Origin: Actinoallomurus purpureus
GTDB taxonomy: Bacteria > Actinomycetota > Actinomycetes > Streptosporangiales > Streptosporangiaceae
NCBI RefSeq assembly: GCF_024055795.1
Contig: NZ_JAMXMY010000010.1
Coordinates: 248,001 to 312,000, forward strand
Direction of reading: 5' to 3'
DNA: 64,000 nt
Below the pieces are notes generated by a model that saw only the letters and a program-made list of their open reading frames with translations, was not told the DNA's origin and did not search any database. The position numbers and the translations under genes were made by a program. Positions 34,724 through 43,169 of the stretch are shown here, piece by piece (the first letter of the stretch is position 1; the number at the start of each line of letters is the position of its first letter).

Positions 34724-35263
34724 TCAGCGAACGGGCGGGTGGGAGCCGAGCAGCAGGCCGGCGGTGGCCCACCGTTTGATCTCGCAGCCGTTCCTCCGGC
34801 TGAACGTCGTGTCGATCTTCTTGCCGTTCCAGGTGCCCGTCACGGTGGCGGTCTCCGGGCCGCCGTAGATCTGGGTGCACATCTGGTCCTTGGGCGTCGG
34901 CGCGAACGGGTCCTTGCCCGCGGCGGCCGCCGCGGCGAGCGCCGCGCACGCCTCCTTGGCCTTGGGCAGGTCCCCGCCGACGGGGTCACAGGTGAGCGTC
35001 CAGGTCTTCGGCTGTGACGTCTGCGACGCGCGTTCGGTGATGTTCAGCCGGGTCTTGGCCGCCGATCCGGTCTGCCCGGGCGCCGTCGGGGAGGTCGTCG
35101 GCGCCGGTGTCCCGGGCGACGACGAGGTGGGGGTGGTCGAACCCTCGCTCGGCGAAGCCGTCGCGGATCCGTCTCCGTTCTTGCAACCGCCCAGCGCGAG
35201 GGCGGCGACGATGCCGGGGATGGCGACGGCCGCTGGTCCCAGTCTGGAGAGAGATTGCCTCAT
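34724..35263 (-). CDS. Lipoprotein with subtilisin-inhibitor-like (SSI, I16) domain
   Basis: 179 residues: signal peptide with lipobox LALGGC (Cys near 27), Ser/Thr/Pro spacer (30-75), then an SSI-like domain with four Cys in the family positions (LTCDPVGG, KEACAAL, MCTQIYGGP, NGCEIKRW). The reactive-site loop differs from classic SSI: the P1 position would be Gln in CTQIY. A membrane-attached inhibitor is unusual, since classical SSIs are freely secreted. Possible role: protecting the surface from proteases; inhibition is unproven. No clear ribosome site. Confidence 0.85.
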   Translation of the reverse strand: MRQSLSRLGPAAVAIPGIVAALALGGCKNGDGSATASPSEGSTTPTSSSPGTPAPTTSPTAPGQTGSAAKTRLNITERASQTSQPKTWTLTCDPVGGDLPKAKEACAALAAAAAAGKDPFAPTPKDQMCTQIYGGPETATVTGTWNGKKIDTTFSRRNGCEIKRWATAGLLLGSHPPVR

Positions 35264-35305
35264 GACGATTCGACGCCGGGCGCCGGCTCGTGGTTCCTTT
35301 GACGT

Positions 35306-35644
35306 GTGAATGCTTTCAGGGAACAGGTCCCCGCGGTGGAGGTCGCCAAGGTTCCGGACGACGCATACCTCCTGGACGTGCGTGAACTGGACGAATGGCA
35401 GGCCGGCCACGCGCCTCGTGCCGTGCACATCCCGCTCAGTCAGCTCGGTGCCCGCGCGTCCGAGGTGCCCACCGGTGAGGACGTCTTCGTCATCTGCCGG
35501 TCGGGGGCTCGTTCGGCGTCGGTGGTCGTGGCGTTCAACAACGCCGGCTGGAAGACCGCGAACGTCCAGGGCGGCATGCACGCGTGGGTCCAGGAGGGCC
35601 GTCCGATGGTCAGTGAATCGGGTGGGGAGCCATACGTCGCCTGA
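35306..35644 (+). CDS. Single-domain rhodanese-like sulfurtransferase
   Basis: 112 residues with DAYLLDVRELDEWQAGHAPRA, then the catalytic loop CRSGAR (Cys near 69) and GGMHAWVQEGRP. Transfers sulfane sulfur to thiol acceptors in the cytosol. The GTG start has no Shine-Dalgarno; it may be leaderless. It lies 42 bases from the divergent lipoprotein gene and just before the TPP riboswitch region. Confidence 0.9.
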   Translation: MNAFREQVPAVEVAKVPDDAYLLDVRELDEWQAGHAPRAVHIPLSQLGARASEVPTGEDVFVICRSGARSASVVVAFNNAGWKTANVQGGMHAWVQEGRPMVSESGGEPYVA

Positions 35645-35674
35645 CGGGGTACATTAACGGCGAAAAAGTTCAGA

Positions 35675-35768
35675 CCGCGGGAGCTCGGACGACGACCGGG
35701 CTGAGAGGGCGGCTTCCTACGTGCCGCCGACCGCTCGAACCTGACCGGGTAATGCCGGCGTAGGGAGT
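35675..35768 (+). promoter_or_regulatory. Thiamine pyrophosphate (TPP) riboswitch
   Basis: The conserved THI-box blocks occur in order: CGCGGGAGCTC, CCGGGCTGAGAGGG, a GC-rich P3-type arm, then GAACCTGACCGGGTAATGCCGG and GTAGGGAG. The last block contains the GGGAG used as ribosome site by the next gene, so TPP binding probably blocks translation initiation. This directly links the downstream permease to thiamine metabolism. Confidence 0.95.
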
Positions 35769-35773
35769 GTGCC

Positions 35774-37102
35774 TTGAGCACTGCCGTCGACGAACGTTCG
35801 CGCAACGAGGCCCCGTACACCCTCAACGAACCCCCGCCGAAGGTTCTCAGCTTCTGGGACCAGAGCGCCTTCTGGGCCAACCTGGGCGTGAGCCTCCTCG
35901 CCTTCTCGGGCGCCTACACGGTGCTCGCCCCGGACGCCGACGGCACGCCCCGGCTCCCGATCATGGCCGGGATCGTCGCGATGATCGTGGGCACCGCGAT
36001 CGGCGGGATCATGCTCGGGCTGGCGGCCGTGCCGGGCACCCGCGCCGGGGTCCCGGCCATGATGCTGCTGCGCGGCCTGTTCGGCACCCGCCTGTCGTAC
36101 GTCCCCACCGTGCTGAACATCCTCCAGATGATCGGCTGGGGAACGTTCGAGCTGGTCACGATCGCGAGCGCGGCCGAGCAGCTCATCGGCGGCGGCCCGC
36201 ACTGGGCGTACGTCATCGTCGCCGGCGTGGTGACGACCGTGCTGACGATCTGGCCGCTCGGCTCCGTCCGGATCCTGCGCCGGTACGTCACCGTCGCGGT
36301 CGTCCTCGCCCTCGCCTACTTCTACGTCCAGCTCGCCCGGCAGCCCCTGCCGAACCTGAACCACGGGTCCTGGAGCCACTTCTGGATCGGCGCGGACGCC
36401 GCGCTGGCCGTGTCCATCTCCTGGGTGCCGATGGCCGCCGACTACACCCGGCACTCCCGCTCGGAGCGGGCCGCGTTCGGCGCCGCGAGCGTGGCGTACG
36501 GCGTGACGCAGGTCGTCGCGTACATCCTCGGGCTCCTGGCGCTCGCGCTCGTCGCCGGCGACTCCTCGAAGGTGTTCGGCCCGTTCCAGCACGTCGCCCT
36601 CGGCACGCTGTTCTTCGCGGTGTTCGTCCTGCGCGAGGTGGACCAGTCGTTCGCGAACGTCTACTCGACGGCGGTCTCGATCCAGAACCTCGTGACCCGC
36701 GCGGACCGGCGGGTGCTCACCATCGCGCTGGGCGCGCTGACGACGGTGCTGGCCCTCGCGCTGAACATGAACAATTACGCGGGCTTCCTGACGCTGATCG
36801 GGTCGGTGTTCGTGCCGATGCTCGGCGTGCTGGCCGTGGACTTCTTCTGCTTCACCGGGCGGCGCGGCTGGGACGTCTCCGACCGCGCCCCGGCCCGCTG
36901 GGGGATGGTCGTCGCGTGGGCGGCGGGCATCGCGACGTACCAGCTCATCAACCCGGGCCAGGCCGGCTGGTGGTCCCGGATGTGGACGCACGCGCAGAGC
37001 GCGCTGCACTTCACTCCGGCGGACTGGATGAGCGCCTCGCTCCTGTCCTTCGCCGTCGCCGCCGCGGTCACCGGGGCGATCGGCGCTCTTCGCCGCCGAT
37101 GA
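35774..37102 (+). CDS. cytX: NCS1-family permease, putative hydroxymethylpyrimidine transporter (CytX-like)
   Basis: 442 residues with 12 membrane helices, NCS1 cytosine/purine permease type: AFWANLGVSLLAFSGAYTV, YVPTVLNILQMIGWGTFE, SWVPMAADYTRHS and NNYAGFLTLIGSVFVP. The TPP riboswitch immediately upstream places it in thiamine precursor (HMP) uptake, as for CytX. TTG start, six bases after GGGAG in the riboswitch. Substrate is inferred from regulation, not from residues. Confidence 0.9.
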   Translation: MSTAVDERSRNEAPYTLNEPPPKVLSFWDQSAFWANLGVSLLAFSGAYTVLAPDADGTPRLPIMAGIVAMIVGTAIGGIMLGLAAVPGTRAGVPAMMLLRGLFGTRLSYVPTVLNILQMIGWGTFELVTIASAAEQLIGGGPHWAYVIVAGVVTTVLTIWPLGSVRILRRYVTVAVVLALAYFYVQLARQPLPNLNHGSWSHFWIGADAALAVSISWVPMAADYTRHSRSERAAFGAASVAYGVTQVVAYILGLLALALVAGDSSKVFGPFQHVALGTLFFAVFVLREVDQSFANVYSTAVSIQNLVTRADRRVLTIALGALTTVLALALNMNNYAGFLTLIGSVFVPMLGVLAVDFFCFTGRRGWDVSDRAPARWGMVVAWAAGIATYQLINPGQAGWWSRMWTHAQSALHFTPADWMSASLLSFAVAAAVTGAIGALRRR

Positions 37103-37176
37103 CTGCCCCGATTCGCACGTCACGGCGGCGTTATGCCCGTCATGATGAGAGTACGGAGCGCGGGGAGGCGATCACG

Positions 37177-37263
37177 ATGGCGCAATGTGATCACGACTGG
37201 GTGCAGACGGCACCGAACCAGAAACGATGCCGCAAGTGCGGATTGGTGCTGACCTTCGCGTAG
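37177..37263 (+). CDS. 28-residue zinc-ribbon-like microprotein
   Basis: The ATG follows GGGGAGG at ideal spacing and gives MAQCDHDW, then QKRCRKCGLVLTFA. One Cys-x-His pair plus a CxxC pair could bind zinc. It lies between the CytX gene and the sensor kinase. Short actinobacterial proteins with this CxxC end occur, but role is unknown; being so short, it needs peptide evidence. Confidence 0.6.
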   Translation: MAQCDHDWVQTAPNQKRCRKCGLVLTFA

Positions 37264-37284
37264 GCGCGTCGTTCGGGTGGCACT

Positions 37285-39150
37285 ATGGGCCCCGTGGGCT
37301 CCTCGGACGCGATGATGCGCGCGGCGGTGGCCTCCTCCGCCGACGCAATGATCGCGGTGGGGGCCGACCTGACCGTCCGCCTGTGGAATCCGGCCGCCGA
37401 GCGGACGTTCGGCTGGAGCGCGGACGAGATGCTCGGCCGGCCGCTGCGCATCGTGCCCGAAGAGCACACCGCGGAGCACCGCGCCGTGCTCGAGCGCGTC
37501 CGCGAGGGCGGCCACATCTCGTTCCTGACCCGGCGGCTGCACCGCGACGGCCGACTGCTCGACATCCGGGCGGTCGTCAGCGCCATGCAGGACGAGGACG
37601 GTGAGTTCCTGGGCTGGGTGGGCCTCTACCGTCCGGTGCGCGAGGACGAGGCCGTCCAGCACCAGACCGCCGAGCGCATCCGCCTCGTCCGGCGGCTCAA
37701 CGACGTGGTGGCCGACCTCAACGCCGCGCTGGAGAGCCCGGCGGTCCTCGACCGCGTCACCTCCGGCCTCATCGAGCTGACCGGCGCGGACGCCGCCGGC
37801 TTCGTCGTCATCGAGCACGCGACCAACACCCTGCGGCTCGTCAGCATGACCGGACTGCCCCCGCGGCTGCGCGACTCCACGGCCGACCTCCGCGCCAGCC
37901 TCGTCGGTGAGCTGCTGCGCTCCGGGCGCACGGTGATGCTGGCCACGTCCGACACGCGCAGCCTCGGCGACCTGATCTGGTCCGAGCTGGAGGGCCTGCA
38001 CACGATCGCCGTGGGCATCTCCAACGTCCAGGGCAGTCCGTACGGCGCGCTGTACGCCCTGTTCTCCGGGCGGAAGGCCGGTCACATCGAGCTGGAGCTG
38101 CTCGAGCTGTTCGCCGGGCACGCCGGCGTCGTCCTCGGCAACGCCATGAACTACGCGGAGGTGGTCCGGCAGCGCAGGCACGAGCGGGCGGTGATCGAGG
38201 CGAGCGCGGACGGCATCGCGGTGCTCGACCACGACGGCGTCGTCCAGCGGTGGAACCTCGCCGCGCACCAGATCACCGGCCTGGCCACCGAGGACGTCAT
38301 CGGCCGGCCACTGCCGTTCCCGCTGCCCGCCCCGGGCGGCGAGCCGACGATCCAGCTGGAGTCCGGCACCTGGCTGAGCGTCCTGCACACCGAGATCGAG
38401 GGGCATGACGAGGTCGTCGTGGACTTCCGCGACGTCACCGAGGCCAAGTCGCTCGAGGAGGCCAAAGACCTCTTCCTGTCCATGACCAGCCACGAGCTGC
38501 GCACCCCCATCACGGTCGTGCAGGGATTCGCCAAGACGCTGGTCGACCGGTGGGAGAAGCTCGACGACGTGGACCGGCGGCGAGCGGTCGCGACGATCGC
38601 CGACCGCGCGGACGCCCTCGGTCGTCTCGTCGACAACCTGCTGTACTCCCGCGCGGTGCCGGACGGTCTCTCCGTCACCAGCGAGCCGTTCGACCTGGCC
38701 GGGCTGCTGCGCGGCGCGGCGTACGGCTTCCGTGGCGTCTCCGAGCGCCACATCGTGGAGCTGCGGGTCGCCGACGACCTGCCTCCCGCCCTCGGGGACT
38801 CCATGGCCACGGACATCATCGTCGGCCAGCTGCTGGAGAACGCCGTCAAGTACTCCCCGGACGGTGGCGTCATCACGGTGCGTGCGGAGGTCGCGGACGA
38901 TGTCATCGCGGTGACGGTGGAGGACGACGGGATCGGGATCGCCGCCGACGACCGGGAGCGGGTGTTCGAGCGCTTCGTCCAGGGAGACGCGGGGGACCGC
39001 CGTCGTTTCGGAGGCCTGGGACTGGGCCTCTACATCGTGCGCCGGCTGGCCCGGGCGCAGCAGGGGGACGTCTCCGCGCACCCGCGCGCGGACGGCCTGG
39101 AGGGCACCAGCATGCGGTTCACCCTCCCCCGCTTTGATGACCCTGCGTAA
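37285..39150 (+). CDS. PAS-GAF-PAS sensor histidine kinase (cytosolic)
   Basis: 621 residues without membrane helices. Order: PAS (about 10-115, ADAMIAVGADLTVRLWNPAAE), GAF (140-290), second PAS (300-390), HisKA with SHELRTPITVVQGF (His near 401), HATPase with LLENAVKYSPDGG, DDGIGI and GGLGLGLYIVRRL. Senses a cytosolic signal, perhaps redox or small molecules. No response regulator is adjacent, so it is an orphan in this window. The ATG is fixed by the closeness of the microprotein gene. Confidence 0.93.
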   Translation: MGPVGSSDAMMRAAVASSADAMIAVGADLTVRLWNPAAERTFGWSADEMLGRPLRIVPEEHTAEHRAVLERVREGGHISFLTRRLHRDGRLLDIRAVVSAMQDEDGEFLGWVGLYRPVREDEAVQHQTAERIRLVRRLNDVVADLNAALESPAVLDRVTSGLIELTGADAAGFVVIEHATNTLRLVSMTGLPPRLRDSTADLRASLVGELLRSGRTVMLATSDTRSLGDLIWSELEGLHTIAVGISNVQGSPYGALYALFSGRKAGHIELELLELFAGHAGVVLGNAMNYAEVVRQRRHERAVIEASADGIAVLDHDGVVQRWNLAAHQITGLATEDVIGRPLPFPLPAPGGEPTIQLESGTWLSVLHTEIEGHDEVVVDFRDVTEAKSLEEAKDLFLSMTSHELRTPITVVQGFAKTLVDRWEKLDDVDRRRAVATIADRADALGRLVDNLLYSRAVPDGLSVTSEPFDLAGLLRGAAYGFRGVSERHIVELRVADDLPPALGDSMATDIIVGQLLENAVKYSPDGGVITVRAEVADDVIAVTVEDDGIGIAADDRERVFERFVQGDAGDRRRFGGLGLGLYIVRRLARAQQGDVSAHPRADGLEGTSMRFTLPRFDDPA

Positions 39151-39249
39151 CCGGTCATACTTGGGCATACCGCCCAAATGGGCTTGACCTTCTTAGCGTG
39201 GCGGAGGTCACAGTTACACGTGGTGTTGGTAACAGATTCCTGTGGCGCG

Positions 39250-39274
39250 GTTTCCGCGATTTTTAAGTGGGCAT
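39250..39274 (+). promoter_or_regulatory. Possible stress sigma (SigB/SigH-type) promoter
   Basis: GTTT followed after exactly 15 bases by GGGCAT approximates the actinomycete GTTT-N15-GGGTAT promoter, 66 bases before the RsbW-like gene. Last block has one mismatch; hypothesis only. Confidence 0.3.
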
Positions 39275-39339
39275 TTCGGTCGTTACCGGGGTGACCAAGT
39301 TACGGGGAGTATCCGGGGTAGCCGCCCGGGGAGGTGAGG

Positions 39340-39792
39340 GTGTCGAGCGTCGTGTTCCTGCCACACGCGCCGTCCAGCGTCTCGGACGTGCGAAAGCGCC
39401 TGTGCGCCGACTTGCGCGCGTCCGGCGTTTACGAGGAGGTCGCCGACGACGCGGCCGTCATCATCAGCGAACTCATCAGCAACGCGCTGCGCCACGCGCG
39501 TCCCCTGCCGTCCGGCGAGATCCGCGTGTCCTGGACCCGCGAGGGCGACCTCATCCAGCTGGCCGTCAGCGACGGCGGCTCCATGACCGAGCCGCGCCGT
39601 ACGCGCGCTGCCCTGTCCTCGCTCGGCGGCCGCGGCCTCAGCATCGTCGAGACGCTGTCGGACGGATGGGGCGTCTCCCACGAGGACGACGGCACCACCG
39701 TCTGGGCGAACCTCCGCGCCACGCAGCAGGCCAACGGCCACACCGTGCCCATGGTCAAGCCGATGCGGATCGCCTTCGATCACTCCGCCTGA
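39340..39792 (+). CDS. RsbW/SpoIIAB-like ATP-binding regulatory protein
   Basis: 150 residues of a single HATPase_c_2 domain: SELISNALRHARPLPSGEIRV (N-box), SDGG (G1) and RGLSIVETLSDGWGV (G2). Such proteins act as anti-sigma factors or regulatory kinases; many actinomycete copies are orphan. The second of two GTG codons stands five bases after GGGGAGG and is preferred. A STAS protein that could be a partner lies 8 kb away in this window. Confidence 0.9.
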   Translation: MSSVVFLPHAPSSVSDVRKRLCADLRASGVYEEVADDAAVIISELISNALRHARPLPSGEIRVSWTREGDLIQLAVSDGGSMTEPRRTRAALSSLGGRGLSIVETLSDGWGVSHEDDGTTVWANLRATQQANGHTVPMVKPMRIAFDHSA

Positions 39793-39908
39793 GTCCGAAG
39801 AGCAGGCACGCGCGTCTCGCCGTGTATCTTGACCGCCTATCACCTTGATGGTTGCGCGCCTTGGACGAACGCGGCCGGCCGTAGCACCCGCCGGCTCCTC
39901 GGGCTGCT

Positions 39909-41102
39909 CTAGAGCGGGTCGCGGAGGATGGGACAGGACATGCAGCGCGGGCCGCCGCGGCCGCTGCCCAGCTCGCTGCCCTGGATCCGGATGACCTCGA
40001 TGCCGGCCGCCTCCAGGCGGGCGTTGGTCTCCACGTTGCGCTCGTACGCGACCGCCAGGCGCGGCCCGACCGCGAGGGTGTTGTTGCCGTCGTCCCACTG
40101 CTCACGCTCGGCGGTCACCGGGTCCAGGCCGGTGTCGATCACCCGTAGCCGGTCGATGCCCATCGCCTCGGCGGCGGCCTCCAGGAACGGCCGCGCCCGC
40201 GAGACGCGCAGGTCGCCGTTGTCCTTCGTCACCGTGTAGGCGACCAGGGAGTAGGCCACGGCCGGGTACATCACGACCTTGTCGACGTCGACCATCGTGC
40301 AGATGGTGTCGAGGTGCATCGTCGCGCGTTCCTGCGCGATCGGCACCGCCAGGACCGTGTGCGCCAAGCCGGCGTAGAACGCCCGGCGGGCGATCCGCTC
40401 CACGCCCGCGGGCGTCGTACGCTCGCCGGTGCCGATCGCCAGCACGCCCGGGGCCAGCAGGAGGACGTCGCCGCCCTCGATGTGCTCCAGGCCCGGGTCG
40501 TACAGCTGCTTCGTGCCCTCGAACCGGGGGTGGTGGCGGTAGATCACGCGGGTGAGGGCGGTCTCGCGCCGGCGCGCCCTCATCGCGAGGCTCGTCACCG
40601 CGACCTGGTCACCGACCCACAGGCTGGAGTCGCGGGTGAACAGGACGTTCGGCAGCGGATCGATGACGAAGTCGTGCCGGTCCATCAGCTGGTACACCAG
40701 GCCACGGCCGGTCTTCAGCTCCTCGTGGGCGAGACCGGCCACGAGGACCTGGGTGAGGTCCTCGGTGGTCAGGTCGGCGAGGTGGCTCTCCAGGATGGTG
40801 CGGAGCCGGTCGCCGAGCCGCTGGTCGCGCAGGACGTCGGCGATGGCCTCGCTGCGCGCGTCCTGGTACTCCAGCGTGTCCTGGAGGAGTTCGGTGAGGT
40901 ACAGAACCTCGACGCCGTGGTCGCGCAGGGCCTGGGCGAAGGCGTCATGCTCCTGCTGGGCGCGGCCGACCCAGGGGATGCCGTCGAAGAGAAGCTGATC
41001 GTTGTTGCGGGGGGTGAGTCGCTTCAGCTCTGGGCCCGGCCGGTGCAGAAGGACTGTGCGAAGGCGACCGACCTCGCTGTCGACGCGGTGCGCATGAGTC
41101 AC
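39909..41102 (-). CDS. arcA: Arginine deiminase
   Basis: 397 residues. Active-site signatures: [28 protein letters not shown] (catalytic His) and CMSCPI with the nucleophilic Cys near the C-terminus. Converts arginine to citrulline and ammonia. Neither arcB, arcC nor arcD is adjacent, so this copy probably serves nitrogen, pH or arginine turnover rather than a full ATP-yielding pathway. GTG start; no clear ribosome site. Confidence 0.95.
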   Translation of the reverse strand: MTHAHRVDSEVGRLRTVLLHRPGPELKRLTPRNNDQLLFDGIPWVGRAQQEHDAFAQALRDHGVEVLYLTELLQDTLEYQDARSEAIADVLRDQRLGDRLRTILESHLADLTTEDLTQVLVAGLAHEELKTGRGLVYQLMDRHDFVIDPLPNVLFTRDSSLWVGDQVAVTSLAMRARRRETALTRVIYRHHPRFEGTKQLYDPGLEHIEGGDVLLLAPGVLAIGTGERTTPAGVERIARRAFYAGLAHTVLAVPIAQERATMHLDTICTMVDVDKVVMYPAVAYSLVAYTVTKDNGDLRVSRARPFLEAAAEAMGIDRLRVIDTGLDPVTAEREQWDDGNNTLAVGPRLAVAYERNVETNARLEAAGIEVIRIQGSELGSGRGGPRCMSCPILRDPL

Positions 41103-41235
41103 ATGAGGAGCTTAACCCGGCTGATTAGCCCCTGACCCCTTCAGATCGCCTTGAACCGGCCAAAGAGTCTGCAATGGGATGTATGGGGCGGGGTCTGGCA
41201 GCGCTCCTCGACCCAGTGCGGACCTGTGACAGCGA

Positions 41236-41269
41236 CGGGACCCGCGTGATCCATATGACGCGGGTCCCG
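41236..41269 (-). terminator. 12-bp hairpin terminator
   Basis: Arms CGGGACCCGCGT and ACGCGGGTCCCG enclose 10 bases (loop with ATATG). It probably ended the sigma/CU044_5270 operon before the mobile element was inserted between stop codon and terminator. Confidence 0.75.
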
Positions 41270-41283
41270 CCAGGGCGCCCTAG

Positions 41284-41444
41284 GGGCCTGTCTCAAAGCC
41301 CCGCTGTCCTACTGCGCGGCGCCCAGGTGGCGCCTCGCCGCGTTGTCGTCGGTCGCCAGCCAACACCGGGCTGACTCCCTCCTCCGCCTTGCGAGGCACC
41401 ACCTGGACACCGCTCGCTACGGACGGGGACTTTGAGACAGGCCC
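41284..41444. mobile_element. MITE-like element with 15-bp perfect inverted repeats
   Basis: 161 bases bounded by GGGCCTGTCTCAAAG and its exact inverse (41430-41444), flanked by the target duplication TAG (41281-41283 and 41445-41447). Inner arms continue as CCCCG/CGGGG with one added base. No open frame of useful length; a 3-bp TAG duplication fits IS5-group transposases acting in trans. One end forms the last base of the stop codon of the adjacent gene. Confidence 0.85.
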
Positions 41445-42466
41445 TAGCGGGGCAGCACCTTCGTCCATTCGGCGACGATGGTGGCGCCACCCGGGACGAA
41501 GACCTCCGCCCCATCCGGAGTGACGAAGAAGTTCGTCTCATGTACGCGCCCGGTCGCCGGATCGACCACCAGTCTGTCCCGATCGCGCCGCGCCTGGCCG
41601 CCGCCGGCGGGGGCCTGCGGGGGCGGTGCCGGGTGCTCGGAGGCGATCTCCAGAGCCTGCCCGCCGCTCACGGCACCCAGGTTCTTGACGTTCGGGTAAG
41701 TGGCGATCGCGCGGAAGGCCGCAGCACGGACCTTCGGCGTGGTCGGCAATGCCGAGACCAGGGAGACCAATCCCTCGAAGACGGCCTGCCGCTGGTCGTC
41801 GGCGTTCAGTCGGCCGGCGCTGCTCCTGACGTCACCGTGTTTCACGATATCGGCGATTCGCGCCTTGAGAGCGTCCGGTGTGGCCGGCAGCTTCTCGAGC
41901 TGCGCGAAGCTCACATCGGCGCCCCCCAGCCGGAACGGAACGGGCTGGACGGTCCTTACCACCTTGCCGCCCGACTTCTTTCCTCTGAACCACTCCTGGC
42001 CGTCGCGCCGGGTCCAGCTCTCCCACTGGAACGGAGGAGCGCCCTTCGCGTCCTTGGTCACCGTCTTGATGTACCAGTAGGTGCCCGAGCCCACGGAAGT
42101 CCGTTCCGCGGTCGTGGCGGCCGCGAGCAGGACCTGCCGCGCGGACAGCGACGCCGTCGTACGGCCCGCCGTATGGCCGCCCGGTCCGCCCGCCGGCTTC
42201 CCGGAGTCTCCGGTACTGATCACGACAGTGGTGGCCGTCGCGCCGGCGACGGCGGCCAGCGCCGCGGCCAGGAAGACGGGGCGACGCTTCCGCGTACGGC
42301 GCGGGGCCCGCTCGGCCGGCTGCAGGTCCTGGTGGATCTGGCTCATCACGAACTCCTGGAGTCGTTGGTGACGGCCGCTCTGCAGGTCCCGTTCCGTCGG
42401 CCGCGGAAGCAGCCGGGCCAACTCGTCACGATCGTCGTGGTCGGGCTGAGTCGGGGTGGTGTTCAT
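41444..42466 (-). CDS. CU044_5270-type membrane protein, partner of ECF sigma factor
   Basis: 340 residues: cytosolic N-terminus (RDELARLLPRPTERDLQSGRHQRL), one membrane helix (PVFLAAALAAVAGATATTVVI), and an outer domain (YWYIKTVTKDAKGAPPF, WTRRDGQEWFRG) with the family's late PATGRVHETNFF strand. CU044_5270-type proteins follow ECF sigma genes and may act as anti-sigma factors or sensors, though this is unproven. Start coupled to the sigma stop by ATGA. The MITE-like element supplies the last base of its TAG stop without altering the protein. Confidence 0.85.
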   Translation of the reverse strand: MNTTPTQPDHDDRDELARLLPRPTERDLQSGRHQRLQEFVMSQIHQDLQPAERAPRRTRKRRPVFLAAALAAVAGATATTVVISTGDSGKPAGGPGGHTAGRTTASLSARQVLLAAATTAERTSVGSGTYWYIKTVTKDAKGAPPFQWESWTRRDGQEWFRGKKSGGKVVRTVQPVPFRLGGADVSFAQLEKLPATPDALKARIADIVKHGDVRSSAGRLNADDQRQAVFEGLVSLVSALPTTPKVRAAAFRAIATYPNVKNLGAVSGGQALEIASEHPAPPPQAPAGGGQARRDRDRLVVDPATGRVHETNFFVTPDGAEVFVPGGATIVAEWTKVLPR

Positions 42467-43098
42467 CGGGTGTTCTCCTGAGCGGACCGGACCGCGATCT
42501 CGCGGTCACCTTCTCCCTGTCCTTGGCCGGCGTGCGGTTCCCGATCTTCTCCGGGCGGCCGGATCTTCCCGGTGGCGACGAGTCTCTGCAGCTTCTTGCG
42601 GGCCCTCGACAGCCGGGAGCGCACCGTGCCGACTGGGATTCCCAGCGCCTCCGCGGCCTCGGCGTAGTCGAGACCGGACCACACGCACAGGGCCAGCACC
42701 TCACGCTCGTGCTTGCGCAGCGCCGCCAGGGCCGTACGCACGAGGGCGAGGCGTTCCCGGTCGTCGATGCGCCCCGTGACCTCCTCGGCGAAGTCCGGGA
42801 CCGCCTCCTGCCGCGGAAGACGGGCCAGCGCGCCGTCGTATCGCCGGGCGGCCCGGCGTACGTTCCGTGCGACGTTGGTGGCGATTCCGAGGAGCCAGGG
42901 GCGCAGCGAACCGCCGTCGGCGTCGGCGTCGACCCGGTCACGCAGCCGCCAGGCCTCGAGGAAGGTCAGCGACACCACGTCCTCCGCCGTCGACCAGCTG
43001 CCCGTCAGACGGAAGGCATGGTTGTACACCGAGCGGACGTGCTCGTCGAACAGTTCTCTGAACGCATCCGGATCTCCGGCGCGCACGCGGGCGCGCAT
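42463..43098 (-). CDS. ECF-subfamily RNA polymerase sigma factor
   Basis: 211 residues: region 2 (FDEHVRSVYNHAFRLTGSWSTAED), WLLGIATNVARNVRR, and region 4 (LRKHEREVLALCVWSGLDYAE, ALGIPVGTVRSRLSRARKKL). The C-terminus is charged. GGAG precedes ATG at six bases when the RARVRAGDPD start is used; an upstream GTG gives 12 more residues. Directs transcription of a small regulon together with its membrane partner. Confidence 0.92.
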   Translation of the reverse strand: MRARVRAGDPDAFRELFDEHVRSVYNHAFRLTGSWSTAEDVVSLTFLEAWRLRDRVDADADGGSLRPWLLGIATNVARNVRRAARRYDGALARLPRQEAVPDFAEEVTGRIDDRERLALVRTALAALRKHEREVLALCVWSGLDYAEAAEALGIPVGTVRSRLSRARKKLQRLVATGKIRPPGEDREPHAGQGQGEGDREIAVRSAQENTR

Positions 43099-43169
43099 AC
43101 TCATCTCCACGGCCCAGGACTGTCCGGTCGACACCGTACGGTTCCCGTGACCTGGATCACACCGTCGGG

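Noticed and set aside
37120-39177. 685-codon frame antisense to the PAS/GAF sensor kinase
   Set aside because: Shadow of a well-supported gene; no domain and the sense product is a complete histidine kinase.
39184-39220. SigA-type promoter starting TTGACC before the RsbW-like gene
   Set aside because: No acceptable -10 hexamer at 16-19 bases spacing.
39909-41102. Full arginine deiminase pathway
   Set aside because: No arcB, arcC or arcD gene adjoins arcA.
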